The notes below the pieces were generated by a model. That model saw only the letters and a program-made list of their open reading frames with translations. It made no database searches and was not told the DNA's origin. Positions 1 to 8,979 of a stretch of DNA of 20,371 nucleotides are shown here, piece after piece. Source of the DNA: Rhizobacter sp. (GTDB lineage: Bacteria > Pseudomonadota > Gammaproteobacteria > Burkholderiales > Burkholderiaceae_C). The stretch's first letter is position 1. Every line of letters starts with the position of its first letter. The stretch covers positions 1 through 20,371 of the forward strand of contig JANYFX010000353.1 of the NCBI GenBank assembly GCA_025359585.1. The letters run 5' to 3'. The position numbers and the translations under genes are program-made.

Positions 1-533
1 CCTCGGCACAAGCCTCGGCCGGCTATGCGCGAGGCACGCAAACGCTGCTCGGCGTGACCGACTCGGCCCGCGGCCCGTTCGGGCGGCTCTACGTGCGCAT
101 GACCTGGTACCACCCGCTCGGTGACGCCTGGTACACCACGCTGCGCGGCGAATTCGGCCAGGTCTTCACGAACAACGTGATCGGCATTCCCGACACCTTG
201 TTGTTCCGCGCCGGCGGCGACGATTCGGTGCGCGGTTATGCCTACCGCACGCTCGGCCCGACCGTGAGCGGCGTGGTCTCGAGTGCACGCACGCTGCTCA
301 CCGCGAGCGCCGAGATCGCCCGGCCGATCTCGGCCAAATACCCGGCGATCTGGTGGGCCGCGTTCGTCGACGCCGGTAACGCGGCCGACCGCCTGAGCGA
401 GTTGCGGCCCGCCTTGGGCTATGGCGTGGGCGTGCGCTGGCGCAGCCCCGTCGGGCCCTTGCGCGTCGATCTCGCATATGGGCAAGAGACGCAGAAAGTG
501 CGCGTGCACTTGAGCATCGGGATCGCGTTCTGA
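1..533 (+). CDS. tamA: TamA, outer-membrane translocation and assembly barrel (C-terminal part)
   Basis: This is the 3' end of a gene that begins before the window; the reading frame is open from base 3. About 176 residues remain. They look like the end of an Omp85/BamA-type 16-strand barrel: an SVRGY motif (RGY is the conserved L6 loop signature of Omp85 proteins), a FVDAGNA strand, a GVGVRWRSPVGPLRVDLAYG strand pair, and a C-terminal strand ending in Phe, as expected of a beta-signal. The POTRA domains must lie upstream. TamA is the outer-membrane partner of TamB and helps insert certain outer-membrane proteins. The assignment as TamA rather than BamA rests on the directly adjoining tamB, whose ATG overlaps this stop codon by one base (TGATG). 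A GTG at base 54 is internal and not the start. Confidence 0.85.
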   Translation, partial: SAQASAGYARGTQTLLGVTDSARGPFGRLYVRMTWYHPLGDAWYTTLRGEFGQVFTNNVIGIPDTLLFRAGGDDSVRGYAYRTLGPTVSGVVSSARTLLTASAEIARPISAKYPAIWWAAFVDAGNAADRLSELRPALGYGVGVRWRSPVGPLRVDLAYGQETQKVRVHLSIGIAF

Positions 534-3500
534 TGAGCGACGCCGAGCCCGTTTCGTTGCCACCGACGGCCACGCCGCCGCCTGCGAAAAAATCGCGCCG
601 CCGCCTGTGGGTGCTGCTCGGTGGCGCAGCCACACTCGCCGTGCTGGTGGTGGCGCTGGCGTCGACCATCGTCTGGGCGCTGCGCAGCGAATCGGGCACG
701 GCCTGGTTGTTGACGCTGATCCCCGGCGTGCAGGTCGATGCGCCGAAGGGCCTGCTGATCGGCGACTTCGAAGCGGCCCGTGTGCAGCTCAAACTGCCCG
801 GCGGCGGCGACACCGTCACGCTCGCCAACGTCGGCTGGCATGGACTCGCGCTCACGCGCGGCGACGCCGGCCGCTGGTTGCACGTCGTCATCGACGAGCT
901 GCACGCCGGCCGTGTCGATGTGGTGATGGGCCCGAGCAAAAGCAAAGAGCCGCTGCGCCAGCCCGCCGATCTGCAACTGCCGCTCGAACTCGACGTGCGC
1001 GCGCTGCGCGTCGCCGATCTGCACCTGAGCGCGCTCGGCGACAAGCCGCTCGTGGACGTGCAAGCGCGGCTGCATCTGGGCGCGAACGGCGGCGCAGAAC
1101 ACCGCGTCGAACAACTGAGCCTGGGTTGGGACCGGCTGCAGGCGCGCGGCACGGCGCGCGTCGCGAGCGACGCGCCGATGCAGCTCGAGGCCGCTTTGGG
1201 TCTGGCGCAAGGCGCGCTCGGCGCCCTGCCCGCCTGGAGCGCCGGCATCACGCTCACCGGCCCGCTCGCCGCCCCGGTCTTGCTGGCCACGGTGCGCACC
1301 GAAGCGGCCCCGAAACAAGCCGCGCAGTCGCTCGACGCGCACGCCACGCTGCGCCCGTTCGCGGCCTGGCCGCTGGGTGACTTGCAGGCAACGACCAGGG
1401 CGCTCGACCTGTCGGCCTTCAGCAGCGAGGCGCCGGTCACGAGCCTGAGCGGCAGCGCGGTCGCGACCAGCAGCGGGCTCGATCAACCGGCGTCGGTCAA
1501 TGTCGACATGACGAACGCCGCGGCCGGCCGCTGGAACGAAAACAGGTTGCCGCTGCGCCGCCTGGCACTCGCGCTCGGCGGCCGCCCCGACAACGCCGCC
1601 GAGCTGGAGCTGCGCAGCTTCGAGGCCGAACTCGGCACGCCAACGCAGAACGCCGGGCGCGTCTCGGGCAGCGGCCGCTGGAGCCGCGAGGGCTGGAATG
1701 TCGCCGCCACGCTCAGCGCCTTGCAACCGGCGCTGCTCGATGCGCGCGCGGCGACGATGCAACTCAGCGGCCCGCTAACCGCATCCGGCAGCGGCACCGG
1801 CGTCGATCTCAAAGCCGATCTGCAAGGCCAGCTCGCCAGCCGCGGCCCGGCGCGTGCGGTACGGATCAAGCTCGACACGAGCCTGAGCGCACAACGCATC
1901 GAAGTGCGCGACGCACAGGTGCTGGCAGGTGCCGCACGCGCCACGCTGAGCGGCCTCGTCACGCACCCGACGCCCGACGCGCCATGGCAGCTGAAAGGCC
2001 AGGCCGCGCTGGTCGACTTCGACCCCGCGCTGTGGTGGCCGGGTGCCGAAGACTCGCCCTGGCGCCAGGCCGTGAACCGCCTCAACGGCAAAGGCTCGTT
2101 CGACCTCGGCGTACCTGGCAAGGCCGGCGCGATGCCGCTGGCCGCGCTGCTGGCCGGGCTGCGCGGGGAGGCCATCGCGACGATCGGCAACAGCGTGCTG
2201 GCCGGCGTTCCGCTGACGGGCGAGCTGGCCTTGCGCAGCGCAGCCGGCAACCAGGCCCTGCCCTTGTTGACACTCGACGCCGCGGGCAACAGCGTGCGCA
2301 TCGAAGGCCACCTCGGCACCACCGGCAACGGCGCGAACGACCGCTGGAGCGTGGCCCTCGACGGCCCGGCGCTGAACCGCCTGGCGCCGCTGCTGAAGCT
2401 GCTTCAGCCAGGCGCCGCCGACAGCACATTGGCGGGCAGCCTGAGCGCCAGCGCGCGCCTGAACGGGCGCTGGCCGGTGATGACGAGCGAAGGCGAGCTC
2501 GAAGCGAGCGGCCTGCGTTTCGGCGCCGCGAGTGCGCAACGCGTGCAAGCGAAGTGGCAGCTCGGCACGTCGGCCGATGCGCCGGCCGCGCTGCTGGCCA
2601 CGCTGACCGAAGCCGCGCTGACGCAGACAGCGCCGGCGGCAGCGAACAAGTCGTCGGGTACGCCCACCCCTGGCCCTTCGCTCGCAACGGTGCAACTGCA
2701 GCTCAAGGGCAGCGCCCGCGCGCACACGCTGGAGCTGCGCGCCGAGTCGAAAGCGCTGCCCCCGGCCTGGACCGACGCGCTGCGTGTGCCCACCGCCGCA
2801 GCGGCTGCGTCCGCGCCTTCGGGCCCGCCGCGAACCCTGGCGGTGTTGCAAGCGCAAGGCGGCATCGTCGATCAGCCCGGCAGCCCGTTCGCCGGCTGGC
2901 GCGGCAGCGTGCAGCAGATCGAGCTGCGCAGCAACGACGACGCCAGCACACCGCTGCTGCGAGCCCGCGAGGTCGCGATCGAGCTGCAATGGGCCGGCGG
3001 CCCGGCGCGCGCGACCGTGCAACCGGGCCGCGCCGAGCTGCTCGGCGGCGCGCTGCGCTGGAGCCGCATTGCCTGGCGCGCGGCCGATGGGCCGGGCGGC
3101 TTTGCGCAGATCGAAGCGCAGGCGCAGATCGAGCCGATGCGCGTGGCGCCGCTGCTGGCGCGCGCCCAACCCGACTTCGGCTGGGGAGGCGACCTGAGCG
3201 TCGGCGGCAAGATCGAGTTGCGCAGCGCGCCCGCGTTCCAGGCCGAGATCGTGCTCGAACGCAGTGGAGGCGACCTGACGGTGACCGACGAGCTCGGCAC
3301 CCAGGCGCTGGGCTTGACCGACCTTCGGCTGGCGCTGACCGCGAACGAAGGCGTCTGGTCCTTCACGCAGGCGCTGGCCGGCAAGACCGTCGGCGTGGCG
3401 GCCGGCGCCATCATCGCGCGCACCTCGCCGCAAGCCACCTGGCCGCCCGCCGACACGCCGATCGAAGGGGTGCTCGAATTGCAGGTCGCCAACCTCGGCA

Positions 3501-4762
3501 CCTGGGGCACCTGGGTGCCGCCGGGCTGGCGCATCGACGGCGCGCTGCGCACCAGCGCCAGCATCGGCGGGCGCCTGAACGCGCCGGAATACACCGGCGA
3601 AATGCGCGGCACCGGCCTGTCGGTGCGCAACTTTCTGCAAGGCGTGAACATCAGCGACGGCGACGTGCTGATCGCACTGCAAGGCAGCACCGCACGCATC
3701 GAACGTTTCACGGCCAAGGGGGGTGCGGGCACGGTGAAGCTCGAAGGCAACGCGAGCCTGGGCGAGGCGCCGAAGGCCCTGCTCAAGCTCAGCGCCGACA
3801 AGTTCCAGCTGCTCGGCCGTGTCGACCGGCGCATCGTCACCAGCGGCCAGGCGCAGTTGCAGCTCGACCGCAAGACGCTCGAACTGACGGGCACGTTCAA
3901 CGTCGACGAAGGTGCGATCGACTTCACCCGCAGCGAAGCGCCCACGCTCTCGAGCGACGTGGAAGTGGTGCGCGCACGGGGCGTGGCCTCGCCGGCCGCC
4001 GCGGCGTCGGCAGCCGCCACGCCGACCGCACCGACCGCCACCGCGCCGACCAGCCGCGACGTGGCGCTCGACCTGCGCGTGAACCTGGGCGAGAAACTTC
4101 GCGTGCGCGGCCGCGGCCTCGACACGGGCCTGCGCGGCGAGTTGCGCATCACCTCGCCGAACGGCCGCCTCACGGTCAACGGCACCGTGCAGGCAGCCGA
4201 CGGCACCTACGCGGCCTACGGGCAGAAGCTGGCGATCGACCGCGGGCTGATCATCTTCAATGGGCCGGTCGACAACCCGCGCCTGGACATCGAAGCGACA
4301 CGGCCGAACATCGACGTGCGCGTGGGCGTGGCCGTGACCGGCAACGCCGTCGCGCCGCGGATTCGCTTGTTCTCGGAGCCCGAGCTGTCGGAGATCGACA
4401 AGCTCAGCTGGCTCGTGATGGGCCGTGCCAGCGACGGCCTGGGGCGCACCGACACCGCCTTGCTGCAGCGTGCCGCGCTGGCGCTGCTGGCCGGCGAAGG
4501 CGAGAGCGTGACCGACCAATTCGTCAAGGCCCTGGGTCTGGACGAAATCTCGCTGCGCCAGAGCGACGGCGAAGTGCGCGACACCGTGATCTCGCTCGGC
4601 AAGCAGCTTTCGCGCAACTGGTACGTGGGCTATGAGCGTGGCCTGAATGCGACGACCGGGAGCTGGCAGCTGATCTACCGCATCGCCCAGCGCTTCACGC
4701 TGCGCGCGCAATCGGGCCAGGACAATTCGCTCGACCTGATCTGGACCTGGCGCTGGCAGTAG
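533..4762 (+). CDS. tamB: TamB, inner-membrane-anchored translocation and assembly protein
   Basis: A complete protein of 1409 residues, somewhat longer than E. coli TamB (about 1260). A basic stretch (KKSRRR) is followed by one hydrophobic segment at about residues 24-50, the inner-membrane signal anchor. The rest is low-complexity, Ala/Leu/Gly-rich, repetitive beta-strand sequence typical of the periplasm-spanning AsmA/TamB beta-taco fold. The last 350 or so residues carry the conserved TamB domain (DUF490), including a GRLTVNGTVQAADGTY stretch, LSEIDKLSWLVMGR, and a C-terminus ending DLIWTWRWQ. TamB works with outer-membrane TamA and, as an AsmA-like protein, is also implicated in phospholipid transport to the outer membrane. 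The start codon overlaps the tamA stop, so the two genes are probably translationally coupled in one operon. An Ala/Thr/Pro-rich linker at about residues 1155-1180 looks like a lineage-specific insertion. Confidence 0.93.
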   Translation: MSDAEPVSLPPTATPPPAKKSRRRLWVLLGGAATLAVLVVALASTIVWALRSESGTAWLLTLIPGVQVDAPKGLLIGDFEAARVQLKLPGGGDTVTLANVGWHGLALTRGDAGRWLHVVIDELHAGRVDVVMGPSKSKEPLRQPADLQLPLELDVRALRVADLHLSALGDKPLVDVQARLHLGANGGAEHRVEQLSLGWDRLQARGTARVASDAPMQLEAALGLAQGALGALPAWSAGITLTGPLAAPVLLATVRTEAAPKQAAQSLDAHATLRPFAAWPLGDLQATTRALDLSAFSSEAPVTSLSGSAVATSSGLDQPASVNVDMTNAAAGRWNENRLPLRRLALALGGRPDNAAELELRSFEAELGTPTQNAGRVSGSGRWSREGWNVAATLSALQPALLDARAATMQLSGPLTASGSGTGVDLKADLQGQLASRGPARAVRIKLDTSLSAQRIEVRDAQVLAGAARATLSGLVTHPTPDAPWQLKGQAALVDFDPALWWPGAEDSPWRQAVNRLNGKGSFDLGVPGKAGAMPLAALLAGLRGEAIATIGNSVLAGVPLTGELALRSAAGNQALPLLTLDAAGNSVRIEGHLGTTGNGANDRWSVALDGPALNRLAPLLKLLQPGAADSTLAGSLSASARLNGRWPVMTSEGELEASGLRFGAASAQRVQAKWQLGTSADAPAALLATLTEAALTQTAPAAANKSSGTPTPGPSLATVQLQLKGSARAHTLELRAESKALPPAWTDALRVPTAAAAASAPSGPPRTLAVLQAQGGIVDQPGSPFAGWRGSVQQIELRSNDDASTPLLRAREVAIELQWAGGPARATVQPGRAELLGGALRWSRIAWRAADGPGGFAQIEAQAQIEPMRVAPLLARAQPDFGWGGDLSVGGKIELRSAPAFQAEIVLERSGGDLTVTDELGTQALGLTDLRLALTANEGVWSFTQALAGKTVGVAAGAIIARTSPQATWPPADTPIEGVLELQVANLGTWGTWVPPGWRIDGALRTSASIGGRLNAPEYTGEMRGTGLSVRNFLQGVNISDGDVLIALQGSTARIERFTAKGGAGTVKLEGNASLGEAPKALLKLSADKFQLLGRVDRRIVTSGQAQLQLDRKTLELTGTFNVDEGAIDFTRSEAPTLSSDVEVVRARGVASPAAAASAAATPTAPTATAPTSRDVALDLRVNLGEKLRVRGRGLDTGLRGELRITSPNGRLTVNGTVQAADGTYAAYGQKLAIDRGLIIFNGPVDNPRLDIEATRPNIDVRVGVAVTGNAVAPRIRLFSEPELSEIDKLSWLVMGRASDGLGRTDTALLQRAALALLAGEGESVTDQFVKALGLDEISLRQSDGEVRDTVISLGKQLSRNWYVGYERGLNATTGSWQLIYRIAQRFTLRAQSGQDNSLDLIWTWRWQ

Positions 4763-4818
4763 GTGGAGCGCCTGGCTCGCAGTCGCACACGGGCGCGTGC
4801 CAGAATCCGCCGCCCATC

Positions 4819-4842
4819 TCGCCGTAGTTCAATGGATACGAC
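4819..4842 (+). other. 5' tRNA-like fragment (acceptor/D-arm remnant)
   Basis: The stretch CGCCGTAGTTCAATGGATA has the conserved GTAGTTCAATGGATA core of the 5' end and D-arm of a bacterial tRNA, most like a tRNA-Arg. After about 24 bases the sequence stops resembling a tRNA: there is no anticodon stem or T-arm before an AT-richer stretch (4848-4880). Just upstream, TGCCAGAAT (4799-4807) resembles a strong -10 region. I infer a tRNA gene cut by a recombination event. It could also be chance similarity. Confidence 0.4.
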
Positions 4843-5006
4843 TGCTGAGTAAAAAAGTACCTTGTAATCAAGTACTTAAACGCATTCTTCGCGCACTGTC
4901 ACTGCTTCGTCAGACCAATCGCGTTTGAATGCACGCACTGTAGGTACTGTGTTTTTACGCAGCCCTTGCAAGCTGCACAGTGCGGCGCGTTGGCGAGTGC
5001 AGCTAC

Positions 5007-5082
5007 TGGTGCGGCTGGCAGGAATCGAACCTGCGACCCTCTCCTTAGGAGGGAGATGCTCTATCCACTGAGCTACAGCCGC
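5007..5082 (-). tRNA. tRNA-Arg (anticodon CCU)
   Basis: Read on the minus strand, the gene starts GCGGCTGTAGCTCAGTGG and ends CAGCCGC-A-CCA, with the CCA encoded. The acceptor stem pairs GCGGCTG with CAGCCGC. The D-arm has AGCTCAGTGGATAGAGC. The anticodon stem TCTCC/GGAGA encloses the loop CTCCTAA, giving anticodon CCU, which reads the Arg codon AGG. The T-arm GCAGG-TTCGATT-CCTGC is perfect. Its 5' end lies 26 bases beyond the stop codon of the integrase remnant on the same strand, and a TACAAT hexamer (5094-5099, minus) lies in that gap as a possible -10 element. Confidence 0.97.
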
Positions 5083-5108
5083 ATCGCGCAACGATTGTAG
5101 GAGCCGTA

Positions 5109-5501
5109 TCAGAACACCAGCTCAACAGCCTTGCGCTTCATGTCGTCGCTGGCATCGATATAGATCATGGTGGTCGATGGGTTGCAATGCCCGGCCAGTG
5201 CTGCAAGTACGCGGACGCCGACGCCCTTCGATGCCAAGTTCGTGATGAAAGTGCGGCGCCCCGAATGGCTGCTTGCGCCTTCGAGGCCCGCCCGCCTGTA
5301 CAGCCAGTGGAAGTACTGGCAGAGGGTGTTGGTCGTGAAGCTGTCGCGCTTTTGCGTGCCAAACAGCGCCAGCGAAGCTCGGTCTCGGCGCTTCAGCGTC
5401 TTCACGTCAGCTGAAAGCTCCTTGCGCAGCTTCTCGCTGACGAACACGGTGCGGGCGTGGCCGCCCTTGGTCTGCTCAGCGGTTAGGCGGAACTCGGTCT
5501 T
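5109..5501 (-). pseudogene. Tyrosine recombinase (phage/island integrase), C-terminal remnant
   Basis: About 130 residues at the end of a long open frame match the C-terminal catalytic half of a tyrosine recombinase. Visible are the beta-hairpin lysine region (AEQTKGGHARTVFVSEKL), the box-II H-x-x-R (SSHSGRRTF), the following GH (ALAGHCN) and the nucleophile tyrosine (TTMIYIDASDDM), then a normal C-terminus KAVELVF. The first catalytic Arg, the core-binding domain and any start codon are missing. Upstream codons merge into sequence with no integrase likeness and then into the promoter region of the protease gene. It is therefore a truncated, almost certainly inactive gene. Integrase relics beside tRNA genes mark old integration sites, which fits the tRNA-Arg 26 bases away. 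Here the remnant lies on the 5' side of the tRNA, unlike the usual 3'-side arrangement, suggesting later rearrangement. Confidence 0.85.
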
Positions 5502-5714
5502 GATGGCCCCACCTGTCCGCTTGCGGGCCCGAGTCTCGTTATCCAAAAGCAGGGGCGACACGATCGTCGCCACTGGAGCCGACCGGCAGCTTGCCGGGCG
5601 CGCCATCTGCCCTCGCCGACCTGCGCCCCTGCTCAACGTCATCGGCATCCTTGTTGCCGGCCCGAAAAAATTCATCGTGGAAACCGAATAACGACTCATT
5701 GAGGTGACCTTGCC

Positions 5715-7889
5715 ATGAACGACTCCTGCACCATCCACTCTACCGTCGAGGGCCCCTCGGTGGCGGCCACCGCGACCGCAGGCCAACTGCGTGTCGCGCT
5801 TGCCGCGATGGGGCACCGCGCCTGGAGCGTCGCCCCGCACCTGCGCGACGACGAGCCTCTGCCGCAGTTCGCGACCGGTGCTGACTTGCGCCATCACCCG
5901 GCCGCAGTCGATGCGCCGGCGCTTGATTTTCCCGTGCTGCTGAAACGGCCGATCGCAAACCCGCTGATGCGCTCGCGCAACCAGCAGATCTACGACAGCT
6001 TCGAGCAAGGCGGCTTCGCGATCGGGCTCGACTGGCGCACGCGCTGGGGCGGCTATTGGCTGGCGACGATCCAGAACCAGAACCCGTGCCAGAGTTGCTG
6101 GGCGTTCGCGACTGCGGCGCTGGTGGAGACCATGGTGCGCATAGAACACGGCTTTTGGGCCAAGCGCTCCGAGGGCGATCTTCGAGATGGCTGGGGCGGT
6201 CCGACCGGCGAGAACTGGGTGGTGCGCGACGGGCCGAAGGCTACGCCCTGCGCGCACGGCGCTGGCATCACCGGTGCGCTCGACTGGGTCGCCGCCAACG
6301 GCCTGGCCGACCCCGATTGTTACCCGTGGTCGGCAGCCGACATGACTTACGCGCCGACGGCCGACCGCAACGGCCGCACGGTGCGAGTGGGCAAATACGT
6401 CAACGTCGGCAGCGTCGACGACACGAAAAAGTGGCTCGATGCGGTCGGCCCGGTCATCGCGGCGATCGACATCTACCCCGATTTCGGCGCATACGGTGGC
6501 AGCGGTGTTTACAGCCCGACCTCGACCTCGACGAAGCCCGGCCTTCACTTCGTGCTGGTCGTCGGCTACGACGATTCCCGCAAGGCCTGGATCATTCGCA
6601 ACTCGTACGGCGCAAACTGGGGCTCAAACGGCTACGGCTTGTTTGCTTACGGTGTGTGCAACATCGACACCTACGCCAAGCTCGGCCTGGTCAACACCAA
6701 TCCCGACCCCTGGACCAAGCGCCGCCTGCACACGGGCAACTTTTTCGAGAGCGGCAACGGCGCCGAGCACCGCAATTTCGAAATGCTGCGCGGCACCGCA
6801 CCGCGCGTGCGGCACCAATGGCGCGACATCGAACGCAACGGCTTCGCCTGGCACGACGCGGGCGAGCTGAGCAACCCGAACGACATCGCCGCAGGCACCG
6901 GCTGCGTCGGTCAGCCGGCGGCCACGGCGACCACCTACAACCGCAACTTCGAGGTCGTCTACCGCGAACTCACGGGCCGGCTGCGTCACTGGTGGATGGA
7001 CCAGACCGACAACGTCTGGCGCGATGGCGGGGCGTTCGGGCCGCACGACGTGGAGGGCTACCCGGCCTTCATCCAGAGCAATTTCGGAGCGCCAGGCAAT
7101 TTTGAGGTGGTGGTGCGGCGGCGCGGTGGGCAACTGGCGCACTGGTGGCGCGACGGCAGCGCACCCTTCGCCTGGCACGACGGCGGCACGATCGCCGACC
7201 GCGTGCGGATGAGCGGGCCCTCGCTGGTGCAGGCCAACGTCGGCAAGCGCGGGCACTTCTATGTGGTGTGCGTGACCGTCTGGGGCACGTTGCAGCTCTG
7301 GTGGCGCGACAACGACCTTGGCGGCCCGTGGCGAGCCGGTGAGGTGTTCGGCCGGCAGGCCGGCGAGACGCCGGTCTGCATGATCCAGGGCCAGTACGGC
7401 ACCACGAACGAGTTGAGCGTCGGCAACTTCGAGCTGTGCGTCGCGGTGGGTGGGCGCGTGCAGCACTGGTGGCGCGACAATTCGGCGCTGACGAGCGAAG
7501 CGCCGCGCGCCGATGTGGCCGACCCGCGTTTTCGTGACGGGGTCTATCACGTGGTCGCGGCTGCGTCCTATCAGCCGGCGTCGTCCGGCCGCGACCGCCT
7601 CGCCGCCCAACCGGTGCGCGCTGACATCGCGAGCCTGCTGGTCGACGACAACACCAAGGTTTCGGCCGCCGCGCAAGGCGCACTCGGTAACGCGGCGCTG
7701 GCGCCGACCGCCGTTGACCGCTGGCACCTCGGCGCCGTGTTCGGCCACGATGTCAAGCATGTCTGGGGGCTGATGCAGAGCAGCTACGGCTGCAACCTCG
7801 AGCTGATCGTCGAGAAGAACGACGGCAGCTTGCATCACTGCTGGCGCGATGGCGACGGTTGGCATGAAGGCGCGGCAATCGACGCTTGA
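5715..7889 (+). CDS. Papain-family (C1) cysteine protease with C-terminal propeller-like HWWRD repeats
   Basis: A 724-residue protein. A good ribosome-binding site (AGGTGA, 5701-5706) precedes the ATG by 8 bases. Residues 1 to about 110 look like a pro-segment with no signal peptide. Residues about 110-330 form a papain-like domain with a full set of active-site residues: Gln122 (oxyanion hole), Cys128 in NPCQSCWAF, His278 in GLHFVLVVGYDD, and Asn296 in WIIRNSYGANWGSNGYG. From about 340 to the end there are about six degenerate repeats built on (N)FEVVxRxxGxLxHWWRD followed by an aromatic/Gly motif (W-H-D-G-G or W-R-x-G). These resemble blades of a lectin-like beta-propeller. The fusion suggests a protease targeted to a surface or glycan. 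The substrate is unknown, and export would need a non-Sec route or release by lysis. It starts about 210 bases from the integrase remnant, so it may be island cargo. Confidence 0.88.
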   Translation: MNDSCTIHSTVEGPSVAATATAGQLRVALAAMGHRAWSVAPHLRDDEPLPQFATGADLRHHPAAVDAPALDFPVLLKRPIANPLMRSRNQQIYDSFEQGGFAIGLDWRTRWGGYWLATIQNQNPCQSCWAFATAALVETMVRIEHGFWAKRSEGDLRDGWGGPTGENWVVRDGPKATPCAHGAGITGALDWVAANGLADPDCYPWSAADMTYAPTADRNGRTVRVGKYVNVGSVDDTKKWLDAVGPVIAAIDIYPDFGAYGGSGVYSPTSTSTKPGLHFVLVVGYDDSRKAWIIRNSYGANWGSNGYGLFAYGVCNIDTYAKLGLVNTNPDPWTKRRLHTGNFFESGNGAEHRNFEMLRGTAPRVRHQWRDIERNGFAWHDAGELSNPNDIAAGTGCVGQPAATATTYNRNFEVVYRELTGRLRHWWMDQTDNVWRDGGAFGPHDVEGYPAFIQSNFGAPGNFEVVVRRRGGQLAHWWRDGSAPFAWHDGGTIADRVRMSGPSLVQANVGKRGHFYVVCVTVWGTLQLWWRDNDLGGPWRAGEVFGRQAGETPVCMIQGQYGTTNELSVGNFELCVAVGGRVQHWWRDNSALTSEAPRADVADPRFRDGVYHVVAAASYQPASSGRDRLAAQPVRADIASLLVDDNTKVSAAAQGALGNAALAPTAVDRWHLGAVFGHDVKHVWGLMQSSYGCNLELIVEKNDGSLHHCWRDGDGWHEGAAIDA

Positions 7890-8030
7890 GACACTTCGAG
7901 CGGGCGACAGGCGCGGGCGGATGTGGGTAGAGATGCCAGCGAATTCCCACAGCCGATCGCGGCCTTCCAGCCTTGCCCAGTCAGCCCGCATCCCGTCTAC
8001 TGTGGGTGTTCAGGCGAGCAGGAGTTGCCA

Positions 8031-8516
8031 ATGCGAAAGTCACGAATGAAGACTGCCACGCCCGAGAGCACACAGGCCGAGCGATCAACTTTGGCACCCC
8101 AGAAATGGGAACGGCAGCGCTTCGGATGGGGCGCATCGTCGGTATTGCTCGTGATGCTCTGTGGCTGTGCGGGCGGGACCATTGGCATCGGTGGCTTCAG
8201 CGGTGGAGGAGGCGGTGGCGTTGGCGTTGGCATCAGCGCTCCGATTGGCGGCTCGGTTGGCCAGGCCCCCTACGTCGTCAGCGAAGGCGAGCAAGTCATT
8301 CAGCCTGGCATGACGAGCTCCGAAGTCATCCAACGGCTCGGCCATCCTTACTACCAGTTCGGAGTGCGACAGGACAACGCTACGGTTTGGAACTACCGAA
8401 TGCGATACGGATCTTGCTTGATCTACCAAGTGAGCATCCTCCCGAACGGCATCGTCAAGGACGCCAGTACGGCCCCTGATCCGGCATGCGATGTACCTGA
8501 CCGTCGACGTTGGTAG
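8031..8516 (+). CDS. BamE/SmpA-like glycine-rich lipoprotein
   Basis: A 161-residue protein. The start was set at ATG 8031 because AGGAG (8020-8024) lies 6 bases upstream; the open frame extends further back without such a site. The N-terminus has a long hydrophilic n-region, a hydrophobic run (SSVLLVML) and the lipobox LCGC, with Cys46 as the predicted lipidated residue. Next comes a low-complexity glycine-rich stretch (GGFSGGGGGGVGVGIS), then a small domain containing IQPGMTSSEVIQRLGHP and TVWNYRM. This is the pattern of the SmpA/OmlA (BamE) fold, in which GMT-x-x-x-V-x-x-x-L-G-x-P is the signature. True BamE sits in the outer membrane BAM complex. This protein is more likely a paralogue, because the glycine-rich linker and divergent C-terminus are not typical of BamE. 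The next gene is convergent. Confidence 0.72.
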   Translation: MRKSRMKTATPESTQAERSTLAPQKWERQRFGWGASSVLLVMLCGCAGGTIGIGGFSGGGGGGVGVGISAPIGGSVGQAPYVVSEGEQVIQPGMTSSEVIQRLGHPYYQFGVRQDNATVWNYRMRYGSCLIYQVSILPNGIVKDASTAPDPACDVPDRRRW

Positions 8517-8963
8517 GCGAAGCTGCCGTATCCGCGGTGTGGGACCGTTTGGCGGGTGAGCTCCACTTCGCAGAGCTTCAACGATGCAGCGCGATGCGCT
8601 CCCTCGGCTTGGCGCGAGTGTCGACTCATAGTCCAGTGCGCGGTTTCCGCGGTTCAGATTGCGCCCACATTTTCGAACTCGGTACATGAATGTCGGCGGT
8701 CGCCCAGATCGGTCGGTTAACCCGTCCCGGGGCATCGAGCCACGTGAACCTGGACACGTGCCTTCGCCAGCCATCGGGCAGGGACGGCCAACTTCCGCAA
8801 CTGTGATCGCCGAAGGGCTGCTGTCGAGCGCAGCGAACTGGAACTGTCGCTGCACTGCAGTCCTTGCGCACAGGCCGGGCGGGCCCAGCCTGCTGGCCAT
8901 CAGCTCGACTTCGAGCGCAACGAGTCCTGCGTGGCCACGACCACATGCGCGTGGCGACCGGGC
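8517..8963. other. Intergenic region with no recognised gene
   Basis: This is a 447-base gap between two convergent genes. Several open frames exist on both strands, but none has a plausible ribosome-binding site, family motif or consistent codon use. I see no tRNA, repeat array or insertion sequence. Only the hairpin at 8948-8979 stands out. Confidence 0.5.
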
Positions 8964-8979
8964 TCACGCCCGGCCACGC
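8948..8979 (-). terminator. Candidate hairpin at the end of the S33 hydrolase gene
   Basis: GCGTGG and CCGGGC on the left pair with GCCCGG and CCACGC on the right, with a 3-base bulge and a TCAC loop. The stem overlaps the stop codon of the hydrolase gene (8964-8966). No T-run follows on either strand, so it may be a Rho-assisted or weak terminator, or only chance GC pairing. Confidence 0.3.

Noticed and set aside
1775..4711. Very long minus-strand open frame (978 codons) opposite tamB
   Set aside because: It is a GC-rich antisense shadow of tamB, with a His/Arg/Gln-rich composition and no family motifs.
4876..5091. Minus-strand 71-aa frame with VAQWIEHLPPKERVAGSIPASRTS
   Set aside because: This is the well-known false translation of a tRNA gene; it covers the tRNA-Arg at 5007-5082.
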